Part shown: in pieces, positions 17,224-25,946 of the stretch
Layout: each line of letters starts with the position of its first letter
Numbering within the stretch: the first letter of the stretch is position 1
NCBI GenBank assembly: GCA_022711755.1
Contig: JAKLEA010000006.1
Location: forward strand, 276,238-340,237
Direction of reading: 5' to 3'
Source of the DNA: Planctomycetota bacterium
Lineage (GTDB): Bacteria > Planctomycetota > Brocadiia > SM23-32 > JAKLEA01
DNA: 64,000 nt
The notes under the pieces: model-generated
Databases searched by the model: none
What the model was told of the DNA's origin: nothing
The model's input: the letters and a program-made list of their open reading frames with translations, nothing else
Translations under genes and position numbers: made by a program

Positions 17224-18644
17224 CCCCGGAATCGCAGGAACAAATCCAGGCCGCCGCAGCGATAGTCTCCGAGGAGGCCCGCAACCTCGTCTCGGAAAAA
17301 CTGCGCGAAGCGGGCATATCCCTGACTCTCTGCGCCGACGCCGCGGACATCTACCGCGTCCTTTCCAAGCGCGTCCCGGACGCGCTGCTGCTTGACGCCG
17401 GACTGCTTGCCCAGGATGGAAGCAACATCATTGAGCAGATCAGGCGCGAGGCTCCGGAACTGCCCATCATCACCCTCGACGCCAATCCCGGCTACGAGGA
17501 GGCGGTCAAACACGTCAAGGCCGGGGCTTTCGATTACGTGCCCCTTGCCGGCGGGCGGATCGGGAGGGACCTGGTCGGCATAATCCGCAGGGCCTGCGAC
17601 GAGCATCGCCTGATGGTCGCCGTCAATCAGGTGCAGGACGCCTACCGCAAGCGCGGGGCGTTCGGGCGCATCGTCGGCGTCAGCCCCGCCATGCAGGCCG
17701 TCTACCGCATGGTCGAGACCGTAGCCGCGACCAACGCGACGGTCTTCATCACGGGCGAGAGCGGCACGGGCAAGGAGCTTGTCGCGGACGCCATACACGG
17801 CCTCAGCCCCCGAAGCGGGCGCTTCGTGCCGGTCAACTGCGCCGCCATTCCGCAGGACCTGCTGGAGAGCGAACTCTTCGGCCACGAGAAAGGCTCATTC
17901 ACGAGCGCCGTCAACCGCCGCATTGGCTGCTGCGAGCAGGCCAGGGACGGGACGATCTTCCTCGACGAAGTCTGCGAAATGCACCCGGCGCTGCAATCGA
18001 AATTGCTGCGCTTCCTTCAGGACAAGACCTTCCAGCGCGTCGGCGGGGACGAACTGCTGACGGTTGACGTGCGCGTCATCGCCGCGACTAACCGGGACCC
18101 CCTTGAGGAGGTCCGCCGCAACCGCCTGCGCGAGGATCTTTACTATCGTCTCAACGTCGTCCCCATCGAGCTTCCGCCGCTCAGGCAGCGCCCGGAGGAC
18201 GTGCCCATCCTGGCGCAGCATTTCCTTGAGGTCTACGGCGAGAAGTACAACAAGTATTTCGTGGACTTCTCCCCGGAGGCGATGGACGCGCTGCTGCGCC
18301 ACGCATGGCCGGGGAACGTGCGGGAACTGGAGCACGTGATCGAGCGCATCGTCGTGCTTGGCAACTCCTCGACCGTCACGCTCGACCTGCTGCCCGCGCA
18401 GATACGCGAGACATTCGAGAAGGGGGGGGACAGACCGCGCTTCCTCTCGCAGGGGGCGCCGCAGTCGCCCGGCGCTACGCTCGAAGACGTCGAGCGCGAG
18501 CATATCCATCGCTGTCTCGTTCTGGCCGAATGGGACGTCACGAAAGCCGCGCAGCAACTCGGCATAAGCCGCCAGACACTCTACAGGAAGATGGAAAAAT
18601 ACAGCATCAGGGACGGCGATCAGACGCCGCAGGAGACGCCATGA
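17220..18644 (+). CDS. Sigma-54-dependent activator with degenerate receiver domain
   Basis: 474 aa from TTG 17220, which overlaps the preceding stop and follows AGGGGG; translation upstream of it is out of family. Residues 11-125 are receiver-like but depleted: the acidic pair is replaced by SEEA, the conserved Lys by Leu109, while Asp59 (LLLDAGL) remains. The AAA+ domain has Walker A GESGTGKE (179-186) and Walker B IFLDEVCEM, and the sigma-54-contacting loop reads GSFTSA (225-230) in place of GAFTGA. The C-terminus is a Fis-type helix-turn-helix (VTKAAQQLGISRQTLYRKME). It would drive sigma-54 promoters, but control by direct phosphorylation is doubtful. Confidence 0.9.
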   Translation: MTPESQEQIQAAAAIVSEEARNLVSEKLREAGISLTLCADAADIYRVLSKRVPDALLLDAGLLAQDGSNIIEQIRREAPELPIITLDANPGYEEAVKHVKAGAFDYVPLAGGRIGRDLVGIIRRACDEHRLMVAVNQVQDAYRKRGAFGRIVGVSPAMQAVYRMVETVAATNATVFITGESGTGKELVADAIHGLSPRSGRFVPVNCAAIPQDLLESELFGHEKGSFTSAVNRRIGCCEQARDGTIFLDEVCEMHPALQSKLLRFLQDKTFQRVGGDELLTVDVRVIAATNRDPLEEVRRNRLREDLYYRLNVVPIELPPLRQRPEDVPILAQHFLEVYGEKYNKYFVDFSPEAMDALLRHAWPGNVRELEHVIERIVVLGNSSTVTLDLLPAQIRETFEKGGDRPRFLSQGAPQSPGATLEDVEREHIHRCLVLAEWDVTKAAQQLGISRQTLYRKMEKYSIRDGDQTPQETP

Positions 18645-19183
18645 TTTCCAAAAAGGACTTCCGGAGCGCGCAGGCGCGGACAACCGCCTGCATGGAGAAG
18701 GCCGGCATCGTTCTCACCCCGATGGAGAAAAAGAGCATAGAGGTCGTGGACTTCGGGCTGGGCAGGCTTGAGGAACTCGGGCTGGAGATCGTCGTCTACG
18801 TCAATACGCGGCGCTGCTGCGCGAAGGAGCTTGCGCTCTTTCCCGGGCAGATATGCGCCGAGCATCGCCACCCGCCGGTCGAGGGCGAGCCGGGCAAGGA
18901 GGAGACGTTCCGGTGCCGATGGGGGGAGGTTTATCTTTATGTTCCCGGCCCCGCGGCGCGGCGCCCGAAGGGGAGGGTTCCCGCCGACAAGAAATCCGCG
19001 TTCACGGTGTGGCACGAAGTAATACTGCGCCCCGGGCAGCAATACACTCTCGAACCGGACACGCTGCACTGGTTCCAGGGGGGGCCGGAAGGGGCGATTG
19101 TCTCCGAATTCAGCACGAAGAGCCGGGACGAGTCGGACGTATTCACCGATCCGGAAATCAAGCGGGCCACCGTCGTCAAATGA
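18641..19183 (+). CDS. D-lyxose ketol-isomerase-like cupin protein
   Basis: 180 aa; ATGA overlap with the sigma-54 activator. It resembles the D-lyxose isomerase family (PF07385), a cupin enzyme interconverting D-lyxose and D-xylulose. Metal-site candidates are the histidines in QICAEHRHPPVEG, a Glu in PGKEETFRCRWGEVYLYV, and the histidine in LEPDTLHWFQGGPEG; VSEFSTKSRDESDVFTDP is a recognisable family end. Cytoplasmic. Its place at the end of a regulatory operon suggests the cascade responds to or controls sugar metabolism, but the link is only positional. Confidence 0.85.
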   Translation: MISKKDFRSAQARTTACMEKAGIVLTPMEKKSIEVVDFGLGRLEELGLEIVVYVNTRRCCAKELALFPGQICAEHRHPPVEGEPGKEETFRCRWGEVYLYVPGPAARRPKGRVPADKKSAFTVWHEVILRPGQQYTLEPDTLHWFQGGPEGAIVSEFSTKSRDESDVFTDPEIKRATVVK

Positions 19184-19285
19184 CAGGAATTTCCGGAAAT
19201 CTAAGATTTGAGATTTTCTGCCTTCTTGTGTGGTCAGGACATGGGTAGTATGTGTTCAGCGCATGATAATCCCACGATAGATTTT

Positions 19286-19361
19286 CCTTCCCCCGCGCGA
19301 AGCGCGCAGCGCTCAGCGTGGGGGAAGGTGTCGCCCCGTCTCGCGGGGCGACGGAAGGGGG
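19286..19361. repeat. Bipartite hairpin repeat
   Basis: CCTTCCCCC (19286-19294) pairs with GGGGGAAGG (19320-19328); a second hairpin GTCGCCCCG (19330-19338) with CGGGGCGAC (19344-19352) follows directly, then the tail GGAAGGGGG (19353-19361). Same order and end sequences as the element at 8661-8720. It fills most of the gap between two convergent genes, where it may double as a transcription barrier. Confidence 0.8.
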
Positions 19362-19417
19362 CCAAACCGCAGGCTATACACATGCAAAAATTGAGATTTC
19401 AGTTCCTCAATCCGTAA

Positions 19418-19873
19418 TCACGCTCCCGCCGGCTTGTCGCCGCCCTGTCCTGTGGCTTTCAGGTTCGCCCCGACGCGCCTGAGCAACTGGTCGAGCATCT
19501 GGCGCGACGGCGACGCAGATGCCACAAGCCTCCCCCCCGCCGCGAACAGCGCGCAGCAGAACCAGCCCTCGATCATTATCAGCAGTATGTAGAACCCCAG
19601 GCCGATTGTATTGCCAAGCTCCAGTTCTGTCCCTTGAACCACGGGAACGACGATGTCCTTGCCGTGTATTATCTCGACCATCTCCTCGACCTGCTTTTTC
19701 GAATTGGCCGGCGACGACCTGAGTTCCTCTATCGCCAGGAACAGTCTTATAACAAACACAAGGCCGACGGCTATCAGACCGAGGCCGGCCACGATGACGG
19801 CGGCCCGCGCCGCTTCAGCGAGTCCGCCGTGAACCCCGGCGTCCGCGCCTGTTTCCCATTCCCTGTTCTGCAT
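19418..19873 (-). CDS. Small two-pass membrane protein of unknown function
   Basis: 151 aa from ATG 19873 with GGGAGG upstream. Two membrane segments (AAVIVAGLGLIAVGLVFVIR and the stretch LGFYILLIMIEGWFCCALFA) flank a short loop (LRSSPANSKKQVEEMVEIIH); the C-terminus (SRQMLDQLLRRVGANLKAT) is amphipathic. I recognise no family. Upstream in-frame codons to 20062 look non-coding. Confidence 0.6.
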   Translation of the reverse strand: MQNREWETGADAGVHGGLAEAARAAVIVAGLGLIAVGLVFVIRLFLAIEELRSSPANSKKQVEEMVEIIHGKDIVVPVVQGTELELGNTIGLGFYILLIMIEGWFCCALFAAGGRLVASASPSRQMLDQLLRRVGANLKATGQGGDKPAGA

Positions 19874-20040
19874 GTTCCGCCTCCCGAGTAAGTTTCGCCC
19901 AACACGCCGCTCTCTATGATAACCGTCACGTGATTTAACAGCCAGTAGTTGTTGTGAATGTTCCTGCCCGCTTGTTAGTGTAGTGTATGTGAAATACGTT
20001 GTCTGAAATACAGGGCGCCTGTCAGGCGTCACGTTGAGGG

Positions 20041-21222
20041 ATGATGGGCAAGGAGCAGACAAAAGACGTATCAGGCCGTCTCCTGCGCAAGCGGATCGCG
20101 CTGGCGATTATCGCGCTGTGCGTCGCGCTGACGATTGCAGAGATGATCTGCCGCCATGTCTTTCCCCCCGTCAGCCCGGATGCCTTCGAGGAATGGGCGA
20201 ACCGTAGAATTGTCTGCGAATCGCTGGACGAATACCGGACGACGATGACCTTCGGCCCGTACGGCTACCGCAATCCGACACTTCCGCTGGAGCGCAGGGC
20301 AGGCGTCGCGCGGATTGTCGCCCTGGGCGACTCGCTGACCGAAGGGGTGGGAACTGACGATGATGGGACATGGCCGCAGGTCTGCGCGCGGCGGCTGAAG
20401 GAACTGGGCCATCCCGCAGAAATCGCAAATCTAGGCGAGAACGGCAGCGATCCCGGCGGATATCTCGTTCGTCTGGCGCAGATGGGCGTCGCGCTCAGAC
20501 CGGACATCGTCATATGCTGCGTTTTTCAGAACGACGTGATGGACCCGACTGAAGCGCTTCAGAAGATGCCGGGTTTCGATCCCGTAGTGAAGCGGGCCAT
20601 ATCCCCCCCCGGGGGGCTTGCGCTGCCGAAACTGTTTGAATCGGTAATCAGAACCGGCAGGCGTCCGCCAAGTCCGCTTTTCCCGCAATCGGCCTTCCCC
20701 GCCGTTCCTGACCCTCGAAATCCCTTTTCAACTAAACCGCCGGGACTTGACACGCGATTTCACGAAGCGGCAAAACGTGGCAAATTCAACCCGTGGCTGC
20801 TGTCGCTGCCGCGCGATTACTACGACCGTCTCGCCCTTGCCCAGGACAAGAACACACTCGGAGCAATGTGGGCCATGAGAATCGCCCTGGACAGGATGCG
20901 TGAAATCTGTAACCGCGAGTCAATCGCTTTCTTTGTGATCTACATACCCGAACAGAGCGCCTTCTCAGAGCAACGCAAAGAGGTTCTTGAGCAACTGGGA
21001 TTCTCAACAGAACATGTCCCGGCGCCCGTTGACTATGTTCGTGAGAGCATCGAACGCTGGGCTGCTGCAAACTCGGTTCCCTTTCTCGACATGTCCCCGC
21101 GGTTGCGCATCGAGCCTGACGCTTACTATCGCTGGGACCTGCACCTGACTCCGAAGGGATATCGCATTGTTGGAGAGGCCGTGGCGGAATGGCTTATCTC
21201 GATCCGGCGCCATGAGCCGTAA
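20041..21222 (+). CDS. Membrane-anchored SGNH/GDSL hydrolase
   Basis: 393 aa. One N-terminal membrane segment (IALAIIALCVALTIAEM) then an SGNH esterase/lipase-type domain: block I GDSLTEGVG with the nucleophile Ser, block II Gly in NLGENGSDPGGY, block III Asn in CCVFQNDVMDP, and the C-terminal Asp-His pair in YYRWDLHLTPKGYRIVGE. Family members deacylate or deacetylate polysaccharides, lipids or peptidoglycan; the extracytoplasmic location suits envelope glycan editing. ATG at 20041 or 20044 could be the start. Confidence 0.85.
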   Translation: MMGKEQTKDVSGRLLRKRIALAIIALCVALTIAEMICRHVFPPVSPDAFEEWANRRIVCESLDEYRTTMTFGPYGYRNPTLPLERRAGVARIVALGDSLTEGVGTDDDGTWPQVCARRLKELGHPAEIANLGENGSDPGGYLVRLAQMGVALRPDIVICCVFQNDVMDPTEALQKMPGFDPVVKRAISPPGGLALPKLFESVIRTGRRPPSPLFPQSAFPAVPDPRNPFSTKPPGLDTRFHEAAKRGKFNPWLLSLPRDYYDRLALAQDKNTLGAMWAMRIALDRMREICNRESIAFFVIYIPEQSAFSEQRKEVLEQLGFSTEHVPAPVDYVRESIERWAAANSVPFLDMSPRLRIEPDAYYRWDLHLTPKGYRIVGEAVAEWLISIRRHEP

Positions 21223-21253
21223 AATCCGACTTCTCCATGCTTCGTGTTAGAAT

Positions 21254-23800
21254 TTACATCCTGCCGTATGATTTCATATTAAGCCTGTACCGCCCAGGTG
21301 TTGGCGCAAATCCAACGCCTGTATCCACCGTCTTCCACGCGCCATCCTCCCATTTCTCAACCTTTGCGCCCTCCCATCCCGGCAGAAGCAATTTGAATGA
21401 GTGAGCATTTTCATGCAGTCGTGTCAACGGCTCCTCCGGCGTTCCCTGAAGCGCATATTTCAGCCTTTCGACATCCGGATATATTCGCAGTAATGCCGCA
21501 TCTCCCTCGATTTTCAGGTCAACAACCCCGCTCCCCTCGTATTCATAGTATCGGCATGAGCCGACGGTCATGATATGCGACGGGTTATCCGGCGCAGGCA
21601 GCGGTTCCCAGTCGGTCGCGCGCGCACGCATGTATGCATCCTCCGCGCACAACAGCGCGGCGTTGTGCCGGAAGCTCGCAGCGCCGGGCGCGAAGATCTG
21701 ATCGTCCTCCGGATTCTGGAACTCCGCCCCGCGAGGAATACGACGGAATACCTCCCCGCCGATGAGGAAGCTGACCATCTTCTCCGGCGTGTGCCACAGA
21801 TTGAGATAGTGTATGTTCCAGTCCGGGTTGATGTGCGCCAGCGAGCGCGCGTCATACTGGAACTGGCACGCGACCTGGACGCCACGATTGCGCCAGTGGC
21901 GCGCCAGCGCGGGATACATGCTCACGCGCGTTATCGTCCCCGGCGCGTCGAACTCGTAGACCAGCCGCGCCTTTCGCTCATATCTCGAATCCATCGGCGC
22001 GTTGCCGAGTTGCGAGAGCAGATTCTTATCGTCAGTTATTTCCGTCAGGCCACCGGGGTACGCGCCGAAGGTGATTGCCTCGCAGTCGCTGTCCGCGACG
22101 GCCTGCACTATGTCCGTGTCGGATGAATCGAACGTGCTCGACGCGATCGGTTGCGTCGCGCCGGTTGAGCGCACTGCTACGATCATCTCGTTGATGTAAC
22201 TCCGCAGCGAATCGTACCTGAAACATGCGAAGACCGCCGGGGTTCGCCATTCCTCGGACGGCGCGAAGCGATGCCACGCCGCTCGGACCCCGTCCAGCGC
22301 CGCAAGCGAAATTTCATCGCTCAGTCCCGTATTGCCCGGACTCCGGCTTGTCACGTCGCCGTAAGTCCAGTAGACCGGCTCGTTGATGATCTCGAAAAGC
22401 GCGAGGCATGGTTCGTCTACAAGCCTTCTCCCGGTATAGGGGTTCTCGTGCGATAGAAATTGCTTCAGGTAGTTCGCCTGCACCGGGCGACGCTCCGGCC
22501 AGAGGGCCATCGCCTCCTTCGGCGTATTGCGCGAGAAACTGTCCGGTCTCGCGTTCGGGCTCCACCACCACGCGATCGGCGTCAGCATCAGGTAGATGCC
22601 CTTTTTATTGCACTTTGATACAAGGTAATCCAGAACGTCGAGGTGCTTGTTGCGGATGAGATTGCCTTCCCCGTCGCTGATTTCCGTGTCGAAGACGTGG
22701 ATGCGTATGATCTGTATGCCGGCGTCCGCGAAGTCCTCGAAATCCTCGTCGGTCGAGCGACAATGGTCCACACCGCGCCGGCGCAGGCTCTCGAATTGCG
22801 ACCAGCTCTGCGGATAATAATTGACGCCCCAGAGCGCGACCTCGCCGCCGTCGGCGTAATAAAGAACCCCGTCGCGGACGATCATCCGCCTGAGCGGCGC
22901 TGGATTTCCCAGCGCTCCCGCGATCCGCCTGTCGCCTTCCTTCGCGAGCTTCGCCTGCTCGAAGGGGGAGACCGTCGGCGCCGCGCCTCCCGCAGTTATG
23001 CAGATCGGGATTCGATATATCCCCCCCCCGGCGTTGACGTTTTCCACCGCGACGGCTATTTCATTGGCCTGCCCCCACTTCACGGCTTCCGGCGGAAGTT
23101 TGTAGTTCCTCCGGACATCCCACCCGTTCGTGCGGCCGATTTCGACACCGTTGAGGAAAGTCGCCTCGTTGTCGTCAACCGCGCCCATCTCAAGACGCAG
23201 ATCAAGATCGCGCCACGACGCCGGTATTACAAAGAAAGTCCGAACCCACGTAATGCCCAGATCCTGCCAGATTCGCGGGAGCATCGCCTCCTTCCACTCC
23301 CCCCCGCCGCCGGGCGCACCCCTCACGTCCGCAAGGCGCGAGTCCTTTCCCTCCCATCGCGACTGCCATTTCAATGCGCAGAGATTGACCCCAATCGGGA
23401 GCGCCGTTTTAACCGGTTTGGCGTCAGCCCCCTTCAACGAGAAAACCGCGCCGGCTTCCGCCGGATTCCCGGTCGCCTCCAGATGCGCGAAGAACATTAC
23501 TGGGCGCGTCCGCGAATTCTCCGCCTCGGCCGGCTGGACGCTCAGAACCTTTGCCGCAGCGCATTCGATGGATAGCGCGGTCTTCACCGTCTCATCGGAG
23601 TCCGTCCTGACCAATGCAAGCACGCGCCACTGCGGCGGGTCCGTGCCGATGTCCGGTTCTCCGGGAACGACCATGATGCTCGCTTTCGGCATGGCGTCCA
23701 ACCCGCGTTCTGAAACGGTTTCCCGCCGCTCCGCGCATCCGCCGAGCGTCAGCAGCGCGACGGCGATTATGATGCCGATGAGGGGCCGGCGTTGCTTCAT
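21254..23800 (-). CDS. Glycoside hydrolase-like lipoprotein (GH2-like sandwich plus GH5-like barrel)
   Basis: 848 aa from ATG 23800 (GGAGGAAG five nt upstream). Lipoprotein signal ending LLTLGGC. A beta-sandwich stretch near residues 150-260 has the jelly-roll features of GH2 sugar-binding domains (VRTFFVIPASWRDLDLRLEM, DDNEATFLNGVEIGRTNGWD). A TIM barrel follows (VNYYPQSW, IQIIRIHVFDTE) with acid/base Glu in FEIINEPVYW; a candidate nucleophile is Glu in LVYEFDAPG. Substrate unknown. Family assignment is partial; it may belong to an unclassified clan A group. It starts 45 bp after serA on the same strand. Confidence 0.75.
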   Translation of the reverse strand: MKQRRPLIGIIIAVALLTLGGCAERRETVSERGLDAMPKASIMVVPGEPDIGTDPPQWRVLALVRTDSDETVKTALSIECAAAKVLSVQPAEAENSRTRPVMFFAHLEATGNPAEAGAVFSLKGADAKPVKTALPIGVNLCALKWQSRWEGKDSRLADVRGAPGGGGEWKEAMLPRIWQDLGITWVRTFFVIPASWRDLDLRLEMGAVDDNEATFLNGVEIGRTNGWDVRRNYKLPPEAVKWGQANEIAVAVENVNAGGGIYRIPICITAGGAAPTVSPFEQAKLAKEGDRRIAGALGNPAPLRRMIVRDGVLYYADGGEVALWGVNYYPQSWSQFESLRRRGVDHCRSTDEDFEDFADAGIQIIRIHVFDTEISDGEGNLIRNKHLDVLDYLVSKCNKKGIYLMLTPIAWWWSPNARPDSFSRNTPKEAMALWPERRPVQANYLKQFLSHENPYTGRRLVDEPCLALFEIINEPVYWTYGDVTSRSPGNTGLSDEISLAALDGVRAAWHRFAPSEEWRTPAVFACFRYDSLRSYINEMIVAVRSTGATQPIASSTFDSSDTDIVQAVADSDCEAITFGAYPGGLTEITDDKNLLSQLGNAPMDSRYERKARLVYEFDAPGTITRVSMYPALARHWRNRGVQVACQFQYDARSLAHINPDWNIHYLNLWHTPEKMVSFLIGGEVFRRIPRGAEFQNPEDDQIFAPGAASFRHNAALLCAEDAYMRARATDWEPLPAPDNPSHIMTVGSCRYYEYEGSGVVDLKIEGDAALLRIYPDVERLKYALQGTPEEPLTRLHENAHSFKLLLPGWEGAKVEKWEDGAWKTVDTGVGFAPTPGRYRLNMKSYGRM

Positions 23801-23845
23801 GACCGCTTCCTCCGCGACTGACCCGCGCATCCACCGAATGCGCGG

Positions 23846-25432
23846 TCACTTCGGAATCAGGATGTGCTTCACGGAATCAACGTCCGCAAGATTCCTAAGT
23901 TCTTTCAGCGCGTCCTCGCTCGGGGCGGTGTCAAGGTTCAGGACCACAAGCGCGCGGCCTCCGCTTTGTTTTCGCCCGAAGGTCATGCGGGCGATGTTGA
24001 TGCCGCGCGCGCCGAGAACCGTTCCCAGCTTGCCGATCAGCCCGGGCCTGTCCGATGCCTCGACCACAAGCAGGTGCCCCTCGGGCAGCGCCTCGACCTC
24101 GAATCCCATCAGGCGCACGATCCGGCCTTCCTTCTTGCTGATCAGCGCCCCGGAAATTTCCACCTCTTTGGCCGCCCCCGTCACCTTTGCCAGGACCATG
24201 CTGGCGTAGTCAATCGGCTGATCAACAACGGTCTCGCGCATCTTGATCCCGCGCTCGGACGCTATCACGGAGACGTTGACGAGATTCAGCTCCTCCTCCA
24301 TCGCGCCGCTCAGGATGCCCATGACCAGATGGCGGCTGACCAGGTTGAAATCGCGCTTTGACACCTCCCCCTCATAAGTCACTTCAATGCTTGAAACCGG
24401 CTCGCCGAGAATCTGTGCGGCGAGCAATCCCATGCGCCGCGCAAGAACGCAGTAAGGCTCCAGGACTTCCATCTCCTCCGGGGCCACGGCGCGAAGGTTC
24501 ACGGCGTTGATGATGCGCTGATTCACTAGCGCCTCGACCATCTGCTCCGCCGCCTGCTGCGCGACGGCCTCCTGCGCCTCAACAGTGCTGGCCCCGAGGT
24601 GCGGAGTCGTAACGAGCTTTTCATGCTCGGGCAGGCGCCAGTCCTTCGGCGGTTCCTCGCGGTAGACGTCCAGCGCCGCGCCGGCTATCTGCCCCTTGTT
24701 GAGCGCCTCCAGCAGCGCCTCCTCGTCTATAACCCCCCCCCGTGCGCAGTTGACCACGCGGAAGCCGGGCTTCGCCTTCGCGAACTGCTCGCGCCCGATC
24801 ATCCCATCCGTCTGCTCATTCAGCGGGACGTGCACTGTCATGTAATCGCAGATCGGAAGCAACTCGTCCACCGTCCCAAACAACTCGACCCCGATCTGCT
24901 GCGCCTGGGCCTTGCCGATGAGCGGATCGTAACCTATGACCTTCATCTTGAAGGCCTGCGCCCGCGCCGCCACCTCGCGCCCGATGCGCCCCAGGCCGAC
25001 GACAGCCAGAGTCTTTCCCGCAAGCTGGGTGCCCGTGAACTTCTTCTTCTCCCACTTATGTTCCTTCATGTACTTGTCCGCGGGAGCTATGTTTCTCGAC
25101 ATAGCCAGGATCAGCGCGAAGGCGTGCTCGGCCGTTGAAAGCGTGTTTCCGGCCGGGGTGTTCATAACAATCACACCGCGCTTGGTCGCAGCGGGAACGT
25201 CAACGTTGTCAACCCCCACGCCGGCGCGGCAAACGACCTTCAGTCGCTCCGCCTTTTCCAGAACCTCCCCCGTAATCGTCGTCGCGCTTCGCACAATGAT
25301 CCCCTCGACATCCTTCACCGCGTCAAGCAATTGCTCCTTCGTCATCCCCGGACGATCAACGATCTCTATCCCGGCGCCTTTTAGCACGCCCATTGCGTCC
25401 GCTGGAAGTTTGTCTGCAACAAGAACCTTCAT
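23846..25432 (-). CDS. serA: D-3-phosphoglycerate dehydrogenase
   Basis: 528 aa, the long form of the enzyme that oxidises 3-phosphoglycerate to 3-phosphohydroxypyruvate, first step of serine synthesis. Visible: NAD-binding GLGRIGREVAARA, catalytic Arg in VNCARGGVIDEEAL, Glu in VYREEPP and His in TTPHLGAST. An intervening substrate-binding domain and a C-terminal ACT domain (VVEASDRPGLIGKLGTVLG) complete the type; ACT domains mediate serine feedback. GGAGGGAACC precedes the ATG. Confidence 0.95.
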   Translation of the reverse strand: MKVLVADKLPADAMGVLKGAGIEIVDRPGMTKEQLLDAVKDVEGIIVRSATTITGEVLEKAERLKVVCRAGVGVDNVDVPAATKRGVIVMNTPAGNTLSTAEHAFALILAMSRNIAPADKYMKEHKWEKKKFTGTQLAGKTLAVVGLGRIGREVAARAQAFKMKVIGYDPLIGKAQAQQIGVELFGTVDELLPICDYMTVHVPLNEQTDGMIGREQFAKAKPGFRVVNCARGGVIDEEALLEALNKGQIAGAALDVYREEPPKDWRLPEHEKLVTTPHLGASTVEAQEAVAQQAAEQMVEALVNQRIINAVNLRAVAPEEMEVLEPYCVLARRMGLLAAQILGEPVSSIEVTYEGEVSKRDFNLVSRHLVMGILSGAMEEELNLVNVSVIASERGIKMRETVVDQPIDYASMVLAKVTGAAKEVEISGALISKKEGRIVRLMGFEVEALPEGHLLVVEASDRPGLIGKLGTVLGARGINIARMTFGRKQSGGRALVVLNLDTAPSEDALKELRNLADVDSVKHILIPK

Positions 25433-25946
25433 GGTTCCCTCCTGTCAGTTCATGGACCTCAACTACACATTGTTCCGCCGCTTCGAAAGAGAGCGGTAAT
25501 ATAGTGTCGCGCCGAATCACTGTCAAACCGGCTTAATGACGCGCGTATCTGACGGTCCGGCGTTACCGTTATGATGTAGATGTTTGACTTTCACATAACC
25601 AACCAGAAATCCGCCCAACAGACATGGTCATAAGTAGTTATAATCTGGCATGATATGCCGATGACCTCGAAAACGCCCGTTTTTCTTCAAAAAAGCCTGC
25701 CTTCCGACGGCAATCTCACCCATGCAGCGCGATTTTCCAGAGGAGAAAACTTACCTGGAGAGATCAATTACGCACAATTGCAACATAGTATTACTCATAA
25801 AATGAGCCTCCGTCAGCGATGCGCTTTGTACTTTTTCCGATCCCATGTTCTTCACTTTCATAATTCCAAGTGGTAACATGTCTTTAAATTTCCATGCCGC
25901 CAAAGGTTGAGGCGACGATCTTTGGCAGTTCGCAGAGGAAGTAATC
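25433..25946. other. Long A+T-richer intergenic region between divergent genes
   Basis: 514 bp between serA and the DUF5060 gene with no credible coding sequence. It is noticeably poorer in G+C than its neighbours. Near the plus-strand gene, GCCAAAG (25899-25905) can pair with CTTTGGC (25920-25926) just upstream of the ribosome binding site GAGGAA. No known riboswitch class is recognisable to me. Confidence 0.5.

Noticed and set aside
25655..25876. 73-codon frame in the serA-DUF5060 gap
   Set aside because: No ribosome binding site, no homology and composition like the surrounding non-coding DNA.
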